From Alphaproteobacteria bacterium (GTDB lineage: Bacteria > Pseudomonadota > Alphaproteobacteria > UBA6615): 40,205 bases of DNA. The notes beneath the pieces were generated by a model. It made no database searches. It saw only the letters and a list, made by a program, of their open reading frames with translations, and had not been told where the DNA came from. Positions within the stretch are counted from its first letter, which is position 1. Each line of letters opens with the position of its first letter. Positions 16,590 through 26,791 of this stretch are shown here, piece after piece. The position numbers were made by a program, and so were the translations under genes. The DNA is taken from the NCBI GenBank assembly GCA_028279245.1, contig JANQOE010000095.1, positions 1 through 40,205 of the forward strand. Direction: 5' to 3'.

Positions 16590-16612
16590 CGCCTCGCCGC
16601 CACCCGGGCCTA

Positions 16613-16675
16613 TTGCGCTGCAGCGCAAGGGTTGCTAATGTGCCCAAAGTTTAGTCAGCAACGGTAGTTGCGCAA
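16613..16675. promoter_or_regulatory. Palindromes upstream of the dusB-ntrBC operon
   Basis: A perfect 16-bp palindrome TTGCGCTGCAGCGCAA occupies 16613-16628, and a second, shorter palindrome with the same half-site, TTGCGCAA, sits at 16668-16675, three bases before the dusB ATG. The shared TTGCGC half-site and the position suggest an operator; the larger one could also form an RNA hairpin after the CcsA-like gene. It does not match the NtrC consensus I know. There is no clear Shine-Dalgarno before dusB. Confidence 0.5.
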
Positions 16676-16678
16676 AAA

Positions 16679-17662
16679 ATGATCAGAATCGGGCCGGTCC
16701 AGCTCGACACGCCAGTCGTTCTCGCGCCCATGTCGGGGGTGACGGATCTGCCGTTCCGCCGCCTGGTCAGCCGGTTCGGCGTCGGCCTAGTGGTGTCTGA
16801 GATGATCGCCAGCAAGGAACTGCTGCGGCAGACAAAGGCCTCCTTGCGCCGCGCCCGGCTCGAGACATCCTCTGTGCCCGGCGCGGTCCAACTCGCCGGC
16901 GTCGACCCCGGCACAATGGCCGAGGCAGCCCTGTTTGCCGCGGATCTGGGCGCCCGGATCATCGACATCAACTTTGGCTGCCCGGCGAAAAAGGTGGTCG
17001 GCAAACAGTCCGGATCGGCGCTGATGCGCGACGAACCCCTAGCCACCGCCATTGTGAAAGCCGTGGTTGCGGCCGTCGATGTCCCGGTCACCGTCAAAAT
17101 GCGCACGGGCTGGGACGAAACCAGCCGCAACGCACCGCAGCTGGCGCGCAATTTCGAGCGGGAAGGCGCCCAACTCCTGACGATCCACGGCCGGACCCGC
17201 TGTCAGCTCTTCGGCGGATCCGCCGACTGGGTCTTCATCCGCCAGGTCAAAGAGACTGTCTCCATTCCGGTGATCGCCAATGGCGACATCGTTTCGTCCG
17301 AGGCAGCCCGGCGTTGTCTGGCGGAATCCGGCGCCGACGGTGTGATGGTCGGCCGCGGCTGTCAGGGTCGCCCCTGGTTCCCGTCCCAACTTGCACGGTT
17401 CTTGCGTACAGGAGAGGGCACGACCGAACCAGCCGTCGGAGAACGATGGGACATTCTACGCCAGCACCTGAGCGACATGCTGGAGCACTATGGGACCGAT
17501 ACCGGCCTGCGAGTGGCCCGCAAACATGTGGGCTGGTACGCAACGGGCCTGCCTGGAGCCGCGGCCTTCCGCCAAATCGTCAACAACACGATGGACCCTG
17601 GCCGGGTCTTCGACGCTCTGAACGCCTTCTACCGAAGAGATGGCCTGACGGCAGCCGCCTGA
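16679..17662 (+). CDS. dusB: tRNA-dihydrouridine synthase B (NifR3 family)
   Basis: FMN enzyme that reduces specific uridines in the tRNA D-loop. It is 327 residues long, the normal size. Seen: [17 protein letters not shown] at the start of the TIM barrel, [20 protein letters not shown] with the catalytic Cys, [28 protein letters not shown] with phosphate/FMN contacts, IANGDIVS, and [14 protein letters not shown]. It heads the operon dusB-ntrB-ntrC as in other Alphaproteobacteria, where it was once named nifR3. Its TGA overlaps the ntrB ATG (TGATG), so ntrB translation is probably coupled. Confidence 0.96.
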   Translation: MIRIGPVQLDTPVVLAPMSGVTDLPFRRLVSRFGVGLVVSEMIASKELLRQTKASLRRARLETSSVPGAVQLAGVDPGTMAEAALFAADLGARIIDINFGCPAKKVVGKQSGSALMRDEPLATAIVKAVVAAVDVPVTVKMRTGWDETSRNAPQLARNFEREGAQLLTIHGRTRCQLFGGSADWVFIRQVKETVSIPVIANGDIVSSEAARRCLAESGADGVMVGRGCQGRPWFPSQLARFLRTGEGTTEPAVGERWDILRQHLSDMLEHYGTDTGLRVARKHVGWYATGLPGAAAFRQIVNNTMDPGRVFDALNAFYRRDGLTAAA

Positions 17663-18768
17663 TGGCAACAGTGATGACCAAGCCACGCCGCACCGACGCC
17701 ACCGACCCGGGCGCGGTTCTTAATGCGGTGGGCAACGCCATCCTGGTCATCGACAGCGACAACCGGATCCGGTTCGCCAATCATGCCGCCGAGCAGATGC
17801 TCGGCGTCAGCGCCGCCGTGCTGTTGCACCGTCCACTGGACCGTCTACTCCCCACCGACAACCCGCTGTTCTCCCTGCTCGACAAGGTGCGCAGCACGGA
17901 CACGAGCATCTCCGAAGCCGGTATTCGGATGGAAAGTCCACGCGTGCAGTCCATGTCGGTCACCGTCGACGGCTCGCCTTTGCCCGATGAGCGCGGAACG
18001 GTCGTCTTGTCGTTGCGCAGCAGCAGCATCGTCGAACAGATCAACCGGCAACTCACCCACCGCCACGCAGCCCGCTCGGTCATGTCCATGGCCGCCATGC
18101 TCGCCCACGAAGTGAAGAACCCGCTATCGGGCATCCGCGGCGCCGCCCAACTCCTGGAGCAGAATGCCGCCGACAACGAACGCGAACTGACCCGCTTGAT
18201 CTGCGACGAAACGGATCGCATCGTCGGCCTGGTGGATCGCATGGACGAATTCGCCGACCAGCGTCCGTTGGAGCGCCGGGCCGTCAATATCCACCAGGTG
18301 CTGGAGCATGTACGCAAACTCGTGCAGGCGGGCACCAGCCAGTCCGTCCGCTTCATCGAGAACTATGATCCATCCTTGCCGCCGGTACACGGCAGCCGTG
18401 ATCAATTGATCCAGGTCTTTTTAAACCTGGTGAAGAATGCGGCGGAAGCCTTACCGGAGCAGAGCGGCGAGATCGAATTGACCACCCGTTACCGCCATGG
18501 CGTACGCCTGGCTGTACCGGGCCACAGCAGCCGGTTGGCATTACCGATTGAAGTCGCGGTCCGCGACAATGGGAGCGGTATTCCGGACGATCTGCGCTCC
18601 CATCTGTTCGACCCGTTCGTGACCACGAAGCCGCACGGCAGCGGGTTGGGCTTGGCGCTGGCAGCGAAAATCATCGGCGATCATGGCGGTATCATCGATG
18701 TCGACAGTGAGCCCCGCCGCACCGAATTCCGCGTCATCCTTCCCCGCCATCGCGAGCTGGACGACTGA
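17662..18768 (+). CDS. ntrB: Nitrogen regulation histidine kinase NtrB (GlnL)
   Basis: Cytosolic kinase/phosphatase of NtrC, which in turn is controlled by PII. The start is ATG 17662 inside the TGATG junction with dusB, giving 368 residues; the frame is open further upstream but that part lies inside dusB. Domains: N-terminal PAS (about 15-130), HisKA with His149 in [20 protein letters not shown], HATPase_c with N-box [12 protein letters not shown]1 box DNGSGIP and G2 box [13 protein letters not shown]. No membrane segments. It precedes ntrC by one base. Confidence 0.95.
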   Translation: MATVMTKPRRTDATDPGAVLNAVGNAILVIDSDNRIRFANHAAEQMLGVSAAVLLHRPLDRLLPTDNPLFSLLDKVRSTDTSISEAGIRMESPRVQSMSVTVDGSPLPDERGTVVLSLRSSSIVEQINRQLTHRHAARSVMSMAAMLAHEVKNPLSGIRGAAQLLEQNAADNERELTRLICDETDRIVGLVDRMDEFADQRPLERRAVNIHQVLEHVRKLVQAGTSQSVRFIENYDPSLPPVHGSRDQLIQVFLNLVKNAAEALPEQSGEIELTTRYRHGVRLAVPGHSSRLALPIEVAVRDNGSGIPDDLRSHLFDPFVTTKPHGSGLGLALAAKIIGDHGGIIDVDSEPRRTEFRVILPRHRELDD

Positions 18769-18769
18769 T

Positions 18770-20212
<1,443 letters not shown>

Positions 20213-20248
20213 GCGTTGGTCTGCCGATTGAGGCAGCGGAGCGTTGTA

Positions 20249-22498
20249 TTGGCGCAAGACACCCTAGAACCAAGCCAAACCGCCGATTCGGTCCCGCTCA
20301 GCACAACTGTGCTGGCGCGCCTGACCCACCTGTATCGGTGGACCCAGCGGGTCGGTTTCGGCCGGCGCGTGACGATCGTGCTTATGGCCACGGCCACCCT
20401 GGCGGGCCTGGCCACCGGCGTCGTCCTCACCGAAGCGGCCGGCCTCAAAGTCGGCCCGGGCGGTGTTCTCGCGCTGCTCGTCATCGACATGATCGTGCTG
20501 CTGGGTTTGGGTGGCTCGGTAACCTGGGTCTTGATCCGGTTATGGGCGGCCCGGCGCGCCGGCTCAGCGGGAGCACGCATCCACGTTCGCTTGGTGACCC
20601 TGTTCGCCCTGTTGGCCGTGGTCCCGGCCATCACCGTCGTTACCCTGGCCGCCCTGTTTTTCAACTTTGAGGTCCGAACCTGGTTCAACGACCGGGTTCG
20701 CACCGCTGTCAACGAGTCCGTCCTCGTGGCCGAGGCCTATCTTGCCGAGCACAAGCTGGTCATCACCGGCGATGTCCTGGGCATGGCCAAGGACGTCGAA
20801 CGCGAATGGCCCCGCATTATCGCCAATCCCCGCTACGCCGCGCGTGCCATCAACAATCAGGCAGGCGTCCGCCGCCTGTCGGAGGCCATCCTGTTCGATG
20901 CCTCCGGGAACACAATCGCCCGGACCGACCTTGCCTTCGCCCTCGAATTGGACCGCCCGCCATTTTGGGCGCTCGAGCAGGCGAGGGAAGGGCAGTCTGT
21001 CGTTCTGACCGGCGAGAATGAAGACCGCGTCCGCGCTCTGGTCCGTTTGGACACCGTGCCCGAGGCATTTCTGTATGTCGGACGCCTCGTGGACTCCACC
21101 GTCCTCCGGCACATGCAACGCACGCAACTGGTTGCCGATCAATACGCTCAGCTCGAGAACCGCCGCGCCGGCATTCAGTGGACACTTGCTTCGATCTTCG
21201 TGCTCGTCGCGCTCCTGTTGCTGCTCACCGCGGTCGGGCTCGGGTTAATGTTCGCCAACCGTTTGGCCCGGCCGATCAGTAGCCTGGTAGATGCGGCCGG
21301 CCGTGTCCGCACCGGCGACCTCTCGGTACGGCTGGACTCACCCGACCGCGGCGATGAACTCAGCACGCTGACCCGGGCCTTCAACCGGATGATCGAACAG
21401 CTTCAGGAACAGCGCCAGGAGTTAATGGAGGCGAACCGTCAACTCGACGAACGCCGCAAATTCACCGAGGCAGTGCTCGGCGGCGTGTCGGCTGGTGTGA
21501 TCGGCCTGGACCAAAACGGCGTGATCAACCTGCCAAACAGGTCGGCGATCACACTGTTGGAGACCACCCGTGACGCCCTTGTCGGGCAGCGTATGACCAA
21601 AGTGTTCCCGGAGATGGGCAATCTGATTGCCCGTGCACGCCGCAACCGCCATGGCACCGCCGAAGCACAGATCACCTTGCGCCGGGACGGCGGCACGCCA
21701 CGTACACTGCTGGCGAGCGCCATCGCCGAACGTAACGAGGCCGGTGCGGTCATCGGGTTTGTCACAACATTCGATGACGTAACGGAGCTGCTGTCGGCGC
21801 AGCGCAAGGCGGCGTGGGCCGATATCGCCCGCCGGATCGCCCATGAGATGAAAAACCCGCTCACGCCGATCCAACTCTCGGCCGAGCGGCTGAAACGAAA
21901 GTACCTCAAGGAAATCGAGAGCGATCCCGACACCTTCACCCAATGCACCGACACCATAGTTCGCCAGGTCAGCGACATCGGCCGGATGGTGGACGAGTTC
22001 TCATCCTTCGCGCGCATGCCCCGGCCGGTGATGCAGGATGAAGATCTCGGCATCGTTTGTCGGGAGGCGCTGCTGCTACAGCGCAATGCGCATACCGGCG
22101 TGAAGTTTGCGCTGGAGCTACCCGACGAACCGATCAAATGGCGCTGCGACCGGCGCCTCATCTCCCAGGCGCTCACCAATTTGCTGAAGAATGCCGTCGA
22201 GTCCATCGAGGGCCGGGAACAGGACGAGCCCACATCGGGGCACGTCGAGGTTACGGTGCGCCAACACGGCGGACAGGCGCGAATCGAAGTCGCGGACAAT
22301 GGACGCGGCCTACCCGCCAAGGAACGCGACCGCCTAACCGAGCCTTATGTGACGACCCGGTCCAAGGGCACTGGCCTCGGCTTAGCAATCGTCCGCAAGA
22401 TCATGGAAGACCATGGCGGTTCGGTAGAGCTGTCAGAGCGCAAACCTGAGGGCGCAATTGTCTCTCTGGTATTTGCTCCAACCCAGGAGCGAACATAG
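20249..22498 (+). CDS. ntrY: Nitrogen regulation sensor histidine kinase NtrY
   Basis: Membrane kinase of the NtrYX pair, linked in Alphaproteobacteria to nitrogen, redox and envelope responses. No ATG lies near the N-terminus. TTG at 20249 has GGAG seven bases upstream and is my choice (749 residues); a TTG at 20216 would add 11 residues but lacks a Shine-Dalgarno. Membrane segments: about three in the N-terminal 145 residues (IVLMATATLAGLATG, VLALLVIDMIVLLGLGG, LFALLAVVPAITVVTLAALF) and one before the HAMP domain (LASIFVLVALLLLL). Then HAMP, PAS, HisKA with His532 in IAHEMKNPLTPIQLS, and HATPase_c with NLLKNAVESIEG, DNGRGLP and KGTGLGLAIVRK. It lies 36 nt after ntrC and is followed by a terminator. 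Confidence 0.94.
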   Translation: MAQDTLEPSQTADSVPLSTTVLARLTHLYRWTQRVGFGRRVTIVLMATATLAGLATGVVLTEAAGLKVGPGGVLALLVIDMIVLLGLGGSVTWVLIRLWAARRAGSAGARIHVRLVTLFALLAVVPAITVVTLAALFFNFEVRTWFNDRVRTAVNESVLVAEAYLAEHKLVITGDVLGMAKDVEREWPRIIANPRYAARAINNQAGVRRLSEAILFDASGNTIARTDLAFALELDRPPFWALEQAREGQSVVLTGENEDRVRALVRLDTVPEAFLYVGRLVDSTVLRHMQRTQLVADQYAQLENRRAGIQWTLASIFVLVALLLLLTAVGLGLMFANRLARPISSLVDAAGRVRTGDLSVRLDSPDRGDELSTLTRAFNRMIEQLQEQRQELMEANRQLDERRKFTEAVLGGVSAGVIGLDQNGVINLPNRSAITLLETTRDALVGQRMTKVFPEMGNLIARARRNRHGTAEAQITLRRDGGTPRTLLASAIAERNEAGAVIGFVTTFDDVTELLSAQRKAAWADIARRIAHEMKNPLTPIQLSAERLKRKYLKEIESDPDTFTQCTDTIVRQVSDIGRMVDEFSSFARMPRPVMQDEDLGIVCREALLLQRNAHTGVKFALELPDEPIKWRCDRRLISQALTNLLKNAVESIEGREQDEPTSGHVEVTVRQHGGQARIEVADNGRGLPAKERDRLTEPYVTTRSKGTGLGLAIVRKIMEDHGGSVELSERKPEGAIVSLVFAPTQERT

Positions 22499-22554
22499 CG
22501 CCATAACATCCTGTTGTTGCTCGTAAAACACAGTAACGATAGATCAATCCCTGT

Positions 22555-22651
22555 GTCACGCAACCGGCAAGTCCCGGTTTTTTGCTATCTTTTGCGGTAG
22601 TTCACTCGTTTTGGACAAAGTTCGACCTTCTCGGTGTTGCGTGACCGCAAC
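22555..22651. promoter_or_regulatory. Inverted repeats in the ntrY-ntrX intergenic region (ntrX promoter area)
   Basis: GTCACGCAAC at 22555-22564 has its exact reverse complement GTTGCGTGAC at 22636-22645. The second copy is also half of a compact palindrome GTTGCG-N4-CGCAAC (22636-22651). The repeats flank the terminator and a T-rich stretch that probably contains the ntrX promoter. Such paired sites are consistent with a regulator dimer, possibly autoregulation by NtrX; NtrX is reported to prefer CAA-N-TTG type sites, and the orientation here is the reverse, so the identity is open. Confidence 0.45.
22562..22583 (+). terminator. Rho-independent terminator after ntrY
   Basis: Perfect 6-bp stem AACCGG (22562-22567), 6-nt loop, CCGGTT (22574-22579), with the T-run extending to 22583 (six T in all). 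It is 64 nt after the ntrY stop and well before ntrX, so ntrX probably has its own promoter, or the terminator leaks and sets a lower ntrX level. The stem is short, so efficiency is uncertain. Confidence 0.65.
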
Positions 22652-22708
22652 ATGTGTGAGATGTTTGCACCTTGCGGGCACGGAGTACGGGGGATCTGGG
22701 TCCACGGC

Positions 22709-24121
22709 ATGGCGCACGACATTCTGATCGTTGACGACGAGGTGGATATCCGCCTCCTGATCGCTGGAATCCTCAGCGATGAAGGTTACGAGACGCGTGA
22801 GGCAGGCGACGACACGTCTGCCCTGATGCAGATCGCGGCCCGGCGGCCGCACCTGGTGATTCTCGATATTTGGCTGGAGGGCAGCCAACGCGACGGCCTC
22901 GAAATCCTCGAGATCCTCCGCCGCGACCATCCAGAGGTGCCGGTGCTGATGATCAGCGGCCACGGCACCATCGAGACAGCCGTCCAGGCCATTCGCCTCG
23001 GCGCCTACGACTTCATCGAAAAACCATTCAAGGCCGACCGATTGCTAGTCATCGTCAGCCGGGCTATCGAAGCCGCCCGCCTGCAACGCGAAAACTCCGA
23101 TCTGCGATTCCGCGTTGGCGGCGATGCCGAACTGGTCGGTGTGAGCCCGGCCATGGGCCAGCTAAGGCAAGCAATCGAAAAGGTCGCCCCAACCGGTAGC
23201 CGCGTACTTGTCACCGGCGCCGCGGGCAGCGGCAAGGAAGTGGTCGCCCGGCTGCTACACAGCAGTTCGCGCCGGACAGGTGGCCCGTTTGTCGCCATCA
23301 ACTGCGCCACGATTTCGCCCGAAGGCATGGAGTTGGAGCTGTTCGGGAACGAAGGCGGCCAGACCAACGGCCACCTCGAACAACGCCGGATCGGCGTCTT
23401 CGAACGCGCCCACGGCGGCACGCTCTTCCTCGACGAAGTCGCTGATATGCCGCTGGAAACCCAGGGCAAAATCGTCCGTGTGTTACAGGACCAGACCTTT
23501 GAGAGGGTAGGGGGCACGCGCCGGGTGCAAGTCGACGTCCGCGTCATCGCCGCCACGACTCGCAACTTGCGCCAGATGATCGAAGACGGACGCTTCCGCG
23601 AGGACCTCTTCTACCGGCTGAGCGTCGTGCCGATCGAGGTTCCGTCTCTCGCCAGCCGGCGGGAGGACATTCCGGTGTTGGTGGCGCACTTCATGCGAAC
23701 CTCAGCGGGCGTGACCGGTCAGGCCTATCGCGAAGTCGCCCCGGATGCGATGGCGGCGCTGCAAAGCTATAGCTGGCCCGGCAATGTGCGACAGCTGCGC
23801 AACGTCGTCGATTGGCTGCTTATCATGGCGCCCGGCGGCAGCGACGAACCGATCCGCGCCGACATGTTGCCTCCGGAAATCGGCTCCGACACACCGCCGA
23901 TCCTTCGTCTGGAAAACAGCGTCGAAATGCTTAGCCTGCCATTGCGGCAAGCGCGCGAGGAATTCGAGCGTCAATATCTGGGCGCGCAGGTCACGCGTTT
24001 CGGCAATAACATTTCCCGAACGGCGCTGTTTGTCGGCATGGAACGCTCGGCATTACACCGCAAGCTGAAGTCGCTCGGTGTTCACAGCGCACCGGTGGCC
24101 GAAGAAAAAACCAGCGCATAG
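22709..24121 (+). CDS. ntrX: Nitrogen regulation response regulator NtrX
   Basis: NtrC-family response regulator partnered with NtrY. The start at ATG 22709 gives MAHDILIVDDE, the expected receiver N-terminus, with phospho-site Asp53 (ILDIWLEG); the longer frame from 22634 lies in the leader. 470 residues. The AAA+ domain has Walker A GAAGSGKE and Walker [14 protein letters not shown], but the region where NtrC shows GAFTGA reads GNEGGQTNGHLEQRR, so the sigma54 contact loop is missing. A C-terminal Fis-type HTH is present (NNISRTALFVGMERSALHRKL). It therefore probably does not activate sigma54 promoters directly, as reported for some other alphaproteobacterial NtrX proteins, and may act as a sigma70-type regulator. 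trkA follows at 27 nt. Confidence 0.94.
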   Translation: MAHDILIVDDEVDIRLLIAGILSDEGYETREAGDDTSALMQIAARRPHLVILDIWLEGSQRDGLEILEILRRDHPEVPVLMISGHGTIETAVQAIRLGAYDFIEKPFKADRLLVIVSRAIEAARLQRENSDLRFRVGGDAELVGVSPAMGQLRQAIEKVAPTGSRVLVTGAAGSGKEVVARLLHSSSRRTGGPFVAINCATISPEGMELELFGNEGGQTNGHLEQRRIGVFERAHGGTLFLDEVADMPLETQGKIVRVLQDQTFERVGGTRRVQVDVRVIAATTRNLRQMIEDGRFREDLFYRLSVVPIEVPSLASRREDIPVLVAHFMRTSAGVTGQAYREVAPDAMAALQSYSWPGNVRQLRNVVDWLLIMAPGGSDEPIRADMLPPEIGSDTPPILRLENSVEMLSLPLRQAREEFERQYLGAQVTRFGNNISRTALFVGMERSALHRKLKSLGVHSAPVAEEKTSA

Positions 24122-24148
24122 CGCCACATACGGCGCTACAACTAGGCC

Positions 24149-25525
24149 ATGAAAGCGCTCATTTGCGGAGCCGGCCAGGTCGGCTCGAACATCGCGCGGG
24201 AACTCGCAGCGGAACGCGTCGACGTCACTGTCGTCGACCAGCGACCCGATCTAATTCAGAAGATCGGCGACAGTCTCGACGTCAAAGCCATGGTCGGCCA
24301 CGCATCACAGCCCGAAACACTCGAGGCCGCCGGCATCGCCGACTGCGACATGATCATCGCGGTGACCTTTGCCGACGAGGTCAACATGGTCGCTTGCCAG
24401 GTCGCGCATTCGTTGTTCAACGTGCCGACCAAAATCGCCCGAATCCGAGCCCGCAGCTATCTCGAACCCATCTGGTCGAACCTGTTCAGCCGCGACCACA
24501 TGCCGATTGACGTGATCATCTCACCCGAGGTCGAGGTCGCCCGCGCCATTACTCGACGGCTGACGGTACCGGGCGCATTCGACATGATCCCGCTGGCCAA
24601 CAATCTGCTGCGGCTGGTTGGTGTGCGTTGCGAAGAAGATTGCCCGATTCTCAGCACACCGCTGCGCCAGCTCACATCGCTCTTCCCGAACCTCAATATC
24701 GCGACCGTCGGTATCGTGCGCGACGGCAAACCGATCGTTCCAAGCGGTGACGACGAGTTCCAGGCCCGCGACGAAGCGTATCTCGTCGTGGAGACCGAGC
24801 ACTTGACACGCGCCATGGCCGCTTTCGGCCATGAAGAGCGCGAAGCACGCCGCATCGTCATTATCGGCGGCGGCAACATCGGATTGTCCCTCGCCGAAGG
24901 CATCGAACAAGGCCAGCTCGGCGCGACCGCGCGGATTATCGAGCATAACCGGGAAAGGGCCGAAACGGTCGCCCGTGCCTGTCCGCGCACCATCGTCGTC
25001 AACGGCAACGCCCTAGATCCAGAGATCCTCGACGAAGCCAACGTCGCCAATGCGGAGACCGTCGTGGCGGTCACCAACAACGACCAGGTCAATATCCTAT
25101 CGTCGCTGCTCGCCAAGCGCTACGGGGCCGAGCGCGCTGTCACCCTGGTCAATACCAACACCTACTCGCCGCTGATGAGTCCGCTCGGCATCGACGTTGT
25201 CGTGAACCCGCGGGCCATCACGGTATCGACAATCCTTCAGTATGTACGCCGCGGCCGCATTCATTCGGTCCACTCCATCAGTGACAACTTCGGCGAGGTG
25301 ATCGAGGCCGAGGCGCTTGAAACATCGAGCGTGGTCGGCATGCCGCTGCGCGACGCAAAGTTACCGAGTGGCGTCATTGTCGCCGCGCTGGTGCGGGATC
25401 GGCAGGTCATCATGGCCCATGGCGACACGGTGATCGAAATCGGTGACACCGTTGTCCTGTTCGCCGCCAAGGAGGCGATCCGGCGCGTCGAGAAGATGTT
25501 CGCGGCCCGGTTGGAGTTCTTCTAA
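24149..25525 (+). CDS. trkA: Trk potassium transport regulatory subunit TrkA
   Basis: Peripheral NAD(H)-binding subunit that gates the TrkH/TrkG potassium channel. The 458 residues form two RCK modules: first Rossmann motif MKALICGAGQVGSNIARELA at the N-terminus, second RRIVIIGGGNIGLSLAEGI near residue 231, each followed by a TrkA_C domain (GDTVVLFAAKEAIRRVEKMF ends the second). The family length is normal. It sits between ntrX and dat in the conserved alphaproteobacterial order. No trkH is in the window, so the channel is encoded elsewhere. Its TAA overlaps the ATG of the next gene (TAATG). Confidence 0.96.
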   Translation: MKALICGAGQVGSNIARELAAERVDVTVVDQRPDLIQKIGDSLDVKAMVGHASQPETLEAAGIADCDMIIAVTFADEVNMVACQVAHSLFNVPTKIARIRARSYLEPIWSNLFSRDHMPIDVIISPEVEVARAITRRLTVPGAFDMIPLANNLLRLVGVRCEEDCPILSTPLRQLTSLFPNLNIATVGIVRDGKPIVPSGDDEFQARDEAYLVVETEHLTRAMAAFGHEEREARRIVIIGGGNIGLSLAEGIEQGQLGATARIIEHNRERAETVARACPRTIVVNGNALDPEILDEANVANAETVVAVTNNDQVNILSSLLAKRYGAERAVTLVNTNTYSPLMSPLGIDVVVNPRAITVSTILQYVRRGRIHSVHSISDNFGEVIEAEALETSSVVGMPLRDAKLPSGVIVAALVRDRQVIMAHGDTVIEIGDTVVLFAAKEAIRRVEKMFAARLEFF

Positions 25526-26412
25526 TGCCGCGTATCGCTTACGTGAACGGGCGTTATCTCCCGCATGACGATGCGGTCGTCCATGTCGAGGATCGTGGCT
25601 ACCAGTTCGCCGACGGCGTTTATGAAGTCATCGGCGTCCGCCACGGCCGTCTGATCGATGAGGAACCACATCTGGACCGTCTCGACCGCTCGTTGGGAGA
25701 GCTCAAACTGGCTGCGCCACTGAACCGGGCCGCAATCCGTCATGTCACGCGGGAGATGCTGCGGCGTAATCTGCTACGTGACGGCATCATCTACCTGCAG
25801 GTCTCCCGAGGAGTCGCGCCAAGGGACCAACAGTTTCCCGCCGACCCGACCGCATCCATTGTGATGACCGCCCGCCGAAAGAAGGTTGACGCTGCAAAGA
25901 TGCGCACCGGTGTACGCGTCATTTCGCTACCCGACATCCGATGGGGGCGTCCAGACATCAAATCGGTCTCATTGCTGCCCAATGTGCTGGGTAAGCAACA
26001 GGCCGTCGAAGCCGGAGCCTACGAGGCTTGGCAGGTTGACCGGGATGGACTTATTACGGAGGGTACCTCGTCCAACGCATGGATCGTAACACCAGACGGA
26101 AGGCTCCTTACCCATCGGGCGGACCGGGCAATCCTCAACGGGATTACCCGACGAACGCTCCTGCGAATCGCTGCCGAGCTTGACCTCGAGTTTGCTGAAG
26201 ACGCGTTCTCGCTCGATCAGGCGAAGGCTGCACGCGAAGCATTTCTAACAAGCAGTAGTTCATTTGTTTTACCGGTGATACAAATCGATGGCATAACGGT
26301 CGGCGACGGCAATCCTGGGCCCTTCACCCGTCGATTGCAGGAGTGGTACGAGCGCTATATACAGTCCATTCAACCAGTCCGGGAATATGCCGGACGCGTC
26401 GGACCGGATTAG
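25525..26412 (+). CDS. dat: D-amino acid aminotransferase (class IV PLP enzyme)
   Basis: Fold-type IV PLP enzyme that exchanges amino groups between D-amino acids and 2-oxo acids (D-alanine and D-glutamate for cell wall precursors). 295 residues. Seen: AYVNGRYLPHDDAVVHVEDRG and FADGVYEVIGV at the N-terminus, PLP-lysine Lys146 in RPDIKSVSLLPNVLGKQQA, ITEGTSSNAWIV, and ILNGITRRTLLRIA. The DIKS context and N-terminal block favour D-alanine aminotransferase over branched-chain aminotransferase (IlvE) or aminodeoxychorismate lyase (PabC). The start overlaps the trkA stop. Confidence 0.9.
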   Translation: MPRIAYVNGRYLPHDDAVVHVEDRGYQFADGVYEVIGVRHGRLIDEEPHLDRLDRSLGELKLAAPLNRAAIRHVTREMLRRNLLRDGIIYLQVSRGVAPRDQQFPADPTASIVMTARRKKVDAAKMRTGVRVISLPDIRWGRPDIKSVSLLPNVLGKQQAVEAGAYEAWQVDRDGLITEGTSSNAWIVTPDGRLLTHRADRAILNGITRRTLLRIAAELDLEFAEDAFSLDQAKAAREAFLTSSSSFVLPVIQIDGITVGDGNPGPFTRRLQEWYERYIQSIQPVREYAGRVGPD

Positions 26413-26432
26413 AGTAGAAAACCGAAACTAGC

Positions 26433-26510
26433 GTTCCTAACCTATAGGAACAGGGGTTTGAGAACCCGGGTGCGGGGATCGAATGCTCGTACCGAGCATG
26501 GTAGCCCGGG
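26433..26510 (+). promoter_or_regulatory. Hairpin-rich leader upstream of hfq
   Basis: The 123 nt between dat and hfq contain three adjacent inverted repeats: GTTCCTA-N5-TAGGAAC (26433-26451), GGGTT-N4-AACCC (26454-26467) and ATGCTCG-N3-CGAGCAT (26483-26499). The last is enclosed by CCCGGG (26465-26470) and CCCGGG (26505-26510), which can pair, though this competes with the second hairpin. No T-run follows any of them, so they are not classical terminators. They may form a structured 5' leader for hfq or a small RNA. Confidence 0.6.
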
Positions 26511-26535
26511 CAAACACCAATAAAGGAAAGAAACA

Positions 26536-26790
26536 ATGGCCGCAGAGAAGTCGCAAAATGTTCAGGATGTCTTCCTGAACCACATTCGAAAGAACAAGAC
26601 GCCGGTTACCGTCTTCCTCGTAAACGGGGTAAAGCTCCAAGGAATAATTACTTGGTTCGACAACTTCTGTGTCTTGCTACGCCGCGACACGCACTCACAG
26701 CTTGTGTATAAGCACGCAATCTCGACTGTGATGCCGTCGATGCCGATACAGTTGTTCGAACCGGCACGGCAGGAAGAGGCCGCAGAATAG
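26536..26790 (+). CDS. hfq: RNA chaperone Hfq
   Basis: Hexameric Sm-like protein that pairs small RNAs with mRNAs. 84 residues, typical for Alphaproteobacteria, with a short acidic tail. The Sm1 region is [20 protein letters not shown] and [20 protein letters not shown]; the Sm2 hallmark YKHAIST is at residues 58-64. Ribosome binding site AGGAAAG lies just ahead of the ATG. hflX begins one base after the stop, as in the hfq-hflX operons of many Proteobacteria. Confidence 0.98.
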   Translation: MAAEKSQNVQDVFLNHIRKNKTPVTVFLVNGVKLQGIITWFDNFCVLLRRDTHSQLVYKHAISTVMPSMPIQLFEPARQEEAAE

Positions 26791-26791
26791 T

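Noticed and set aside
17314..17661. N-terminal extension of ntrB inside dusB
   Set aside because: The extension is Arg-rich out-of-frame dusB sequence; the ATG at 17662 in the TGATG junction gives the standard NtrB N-terminus.
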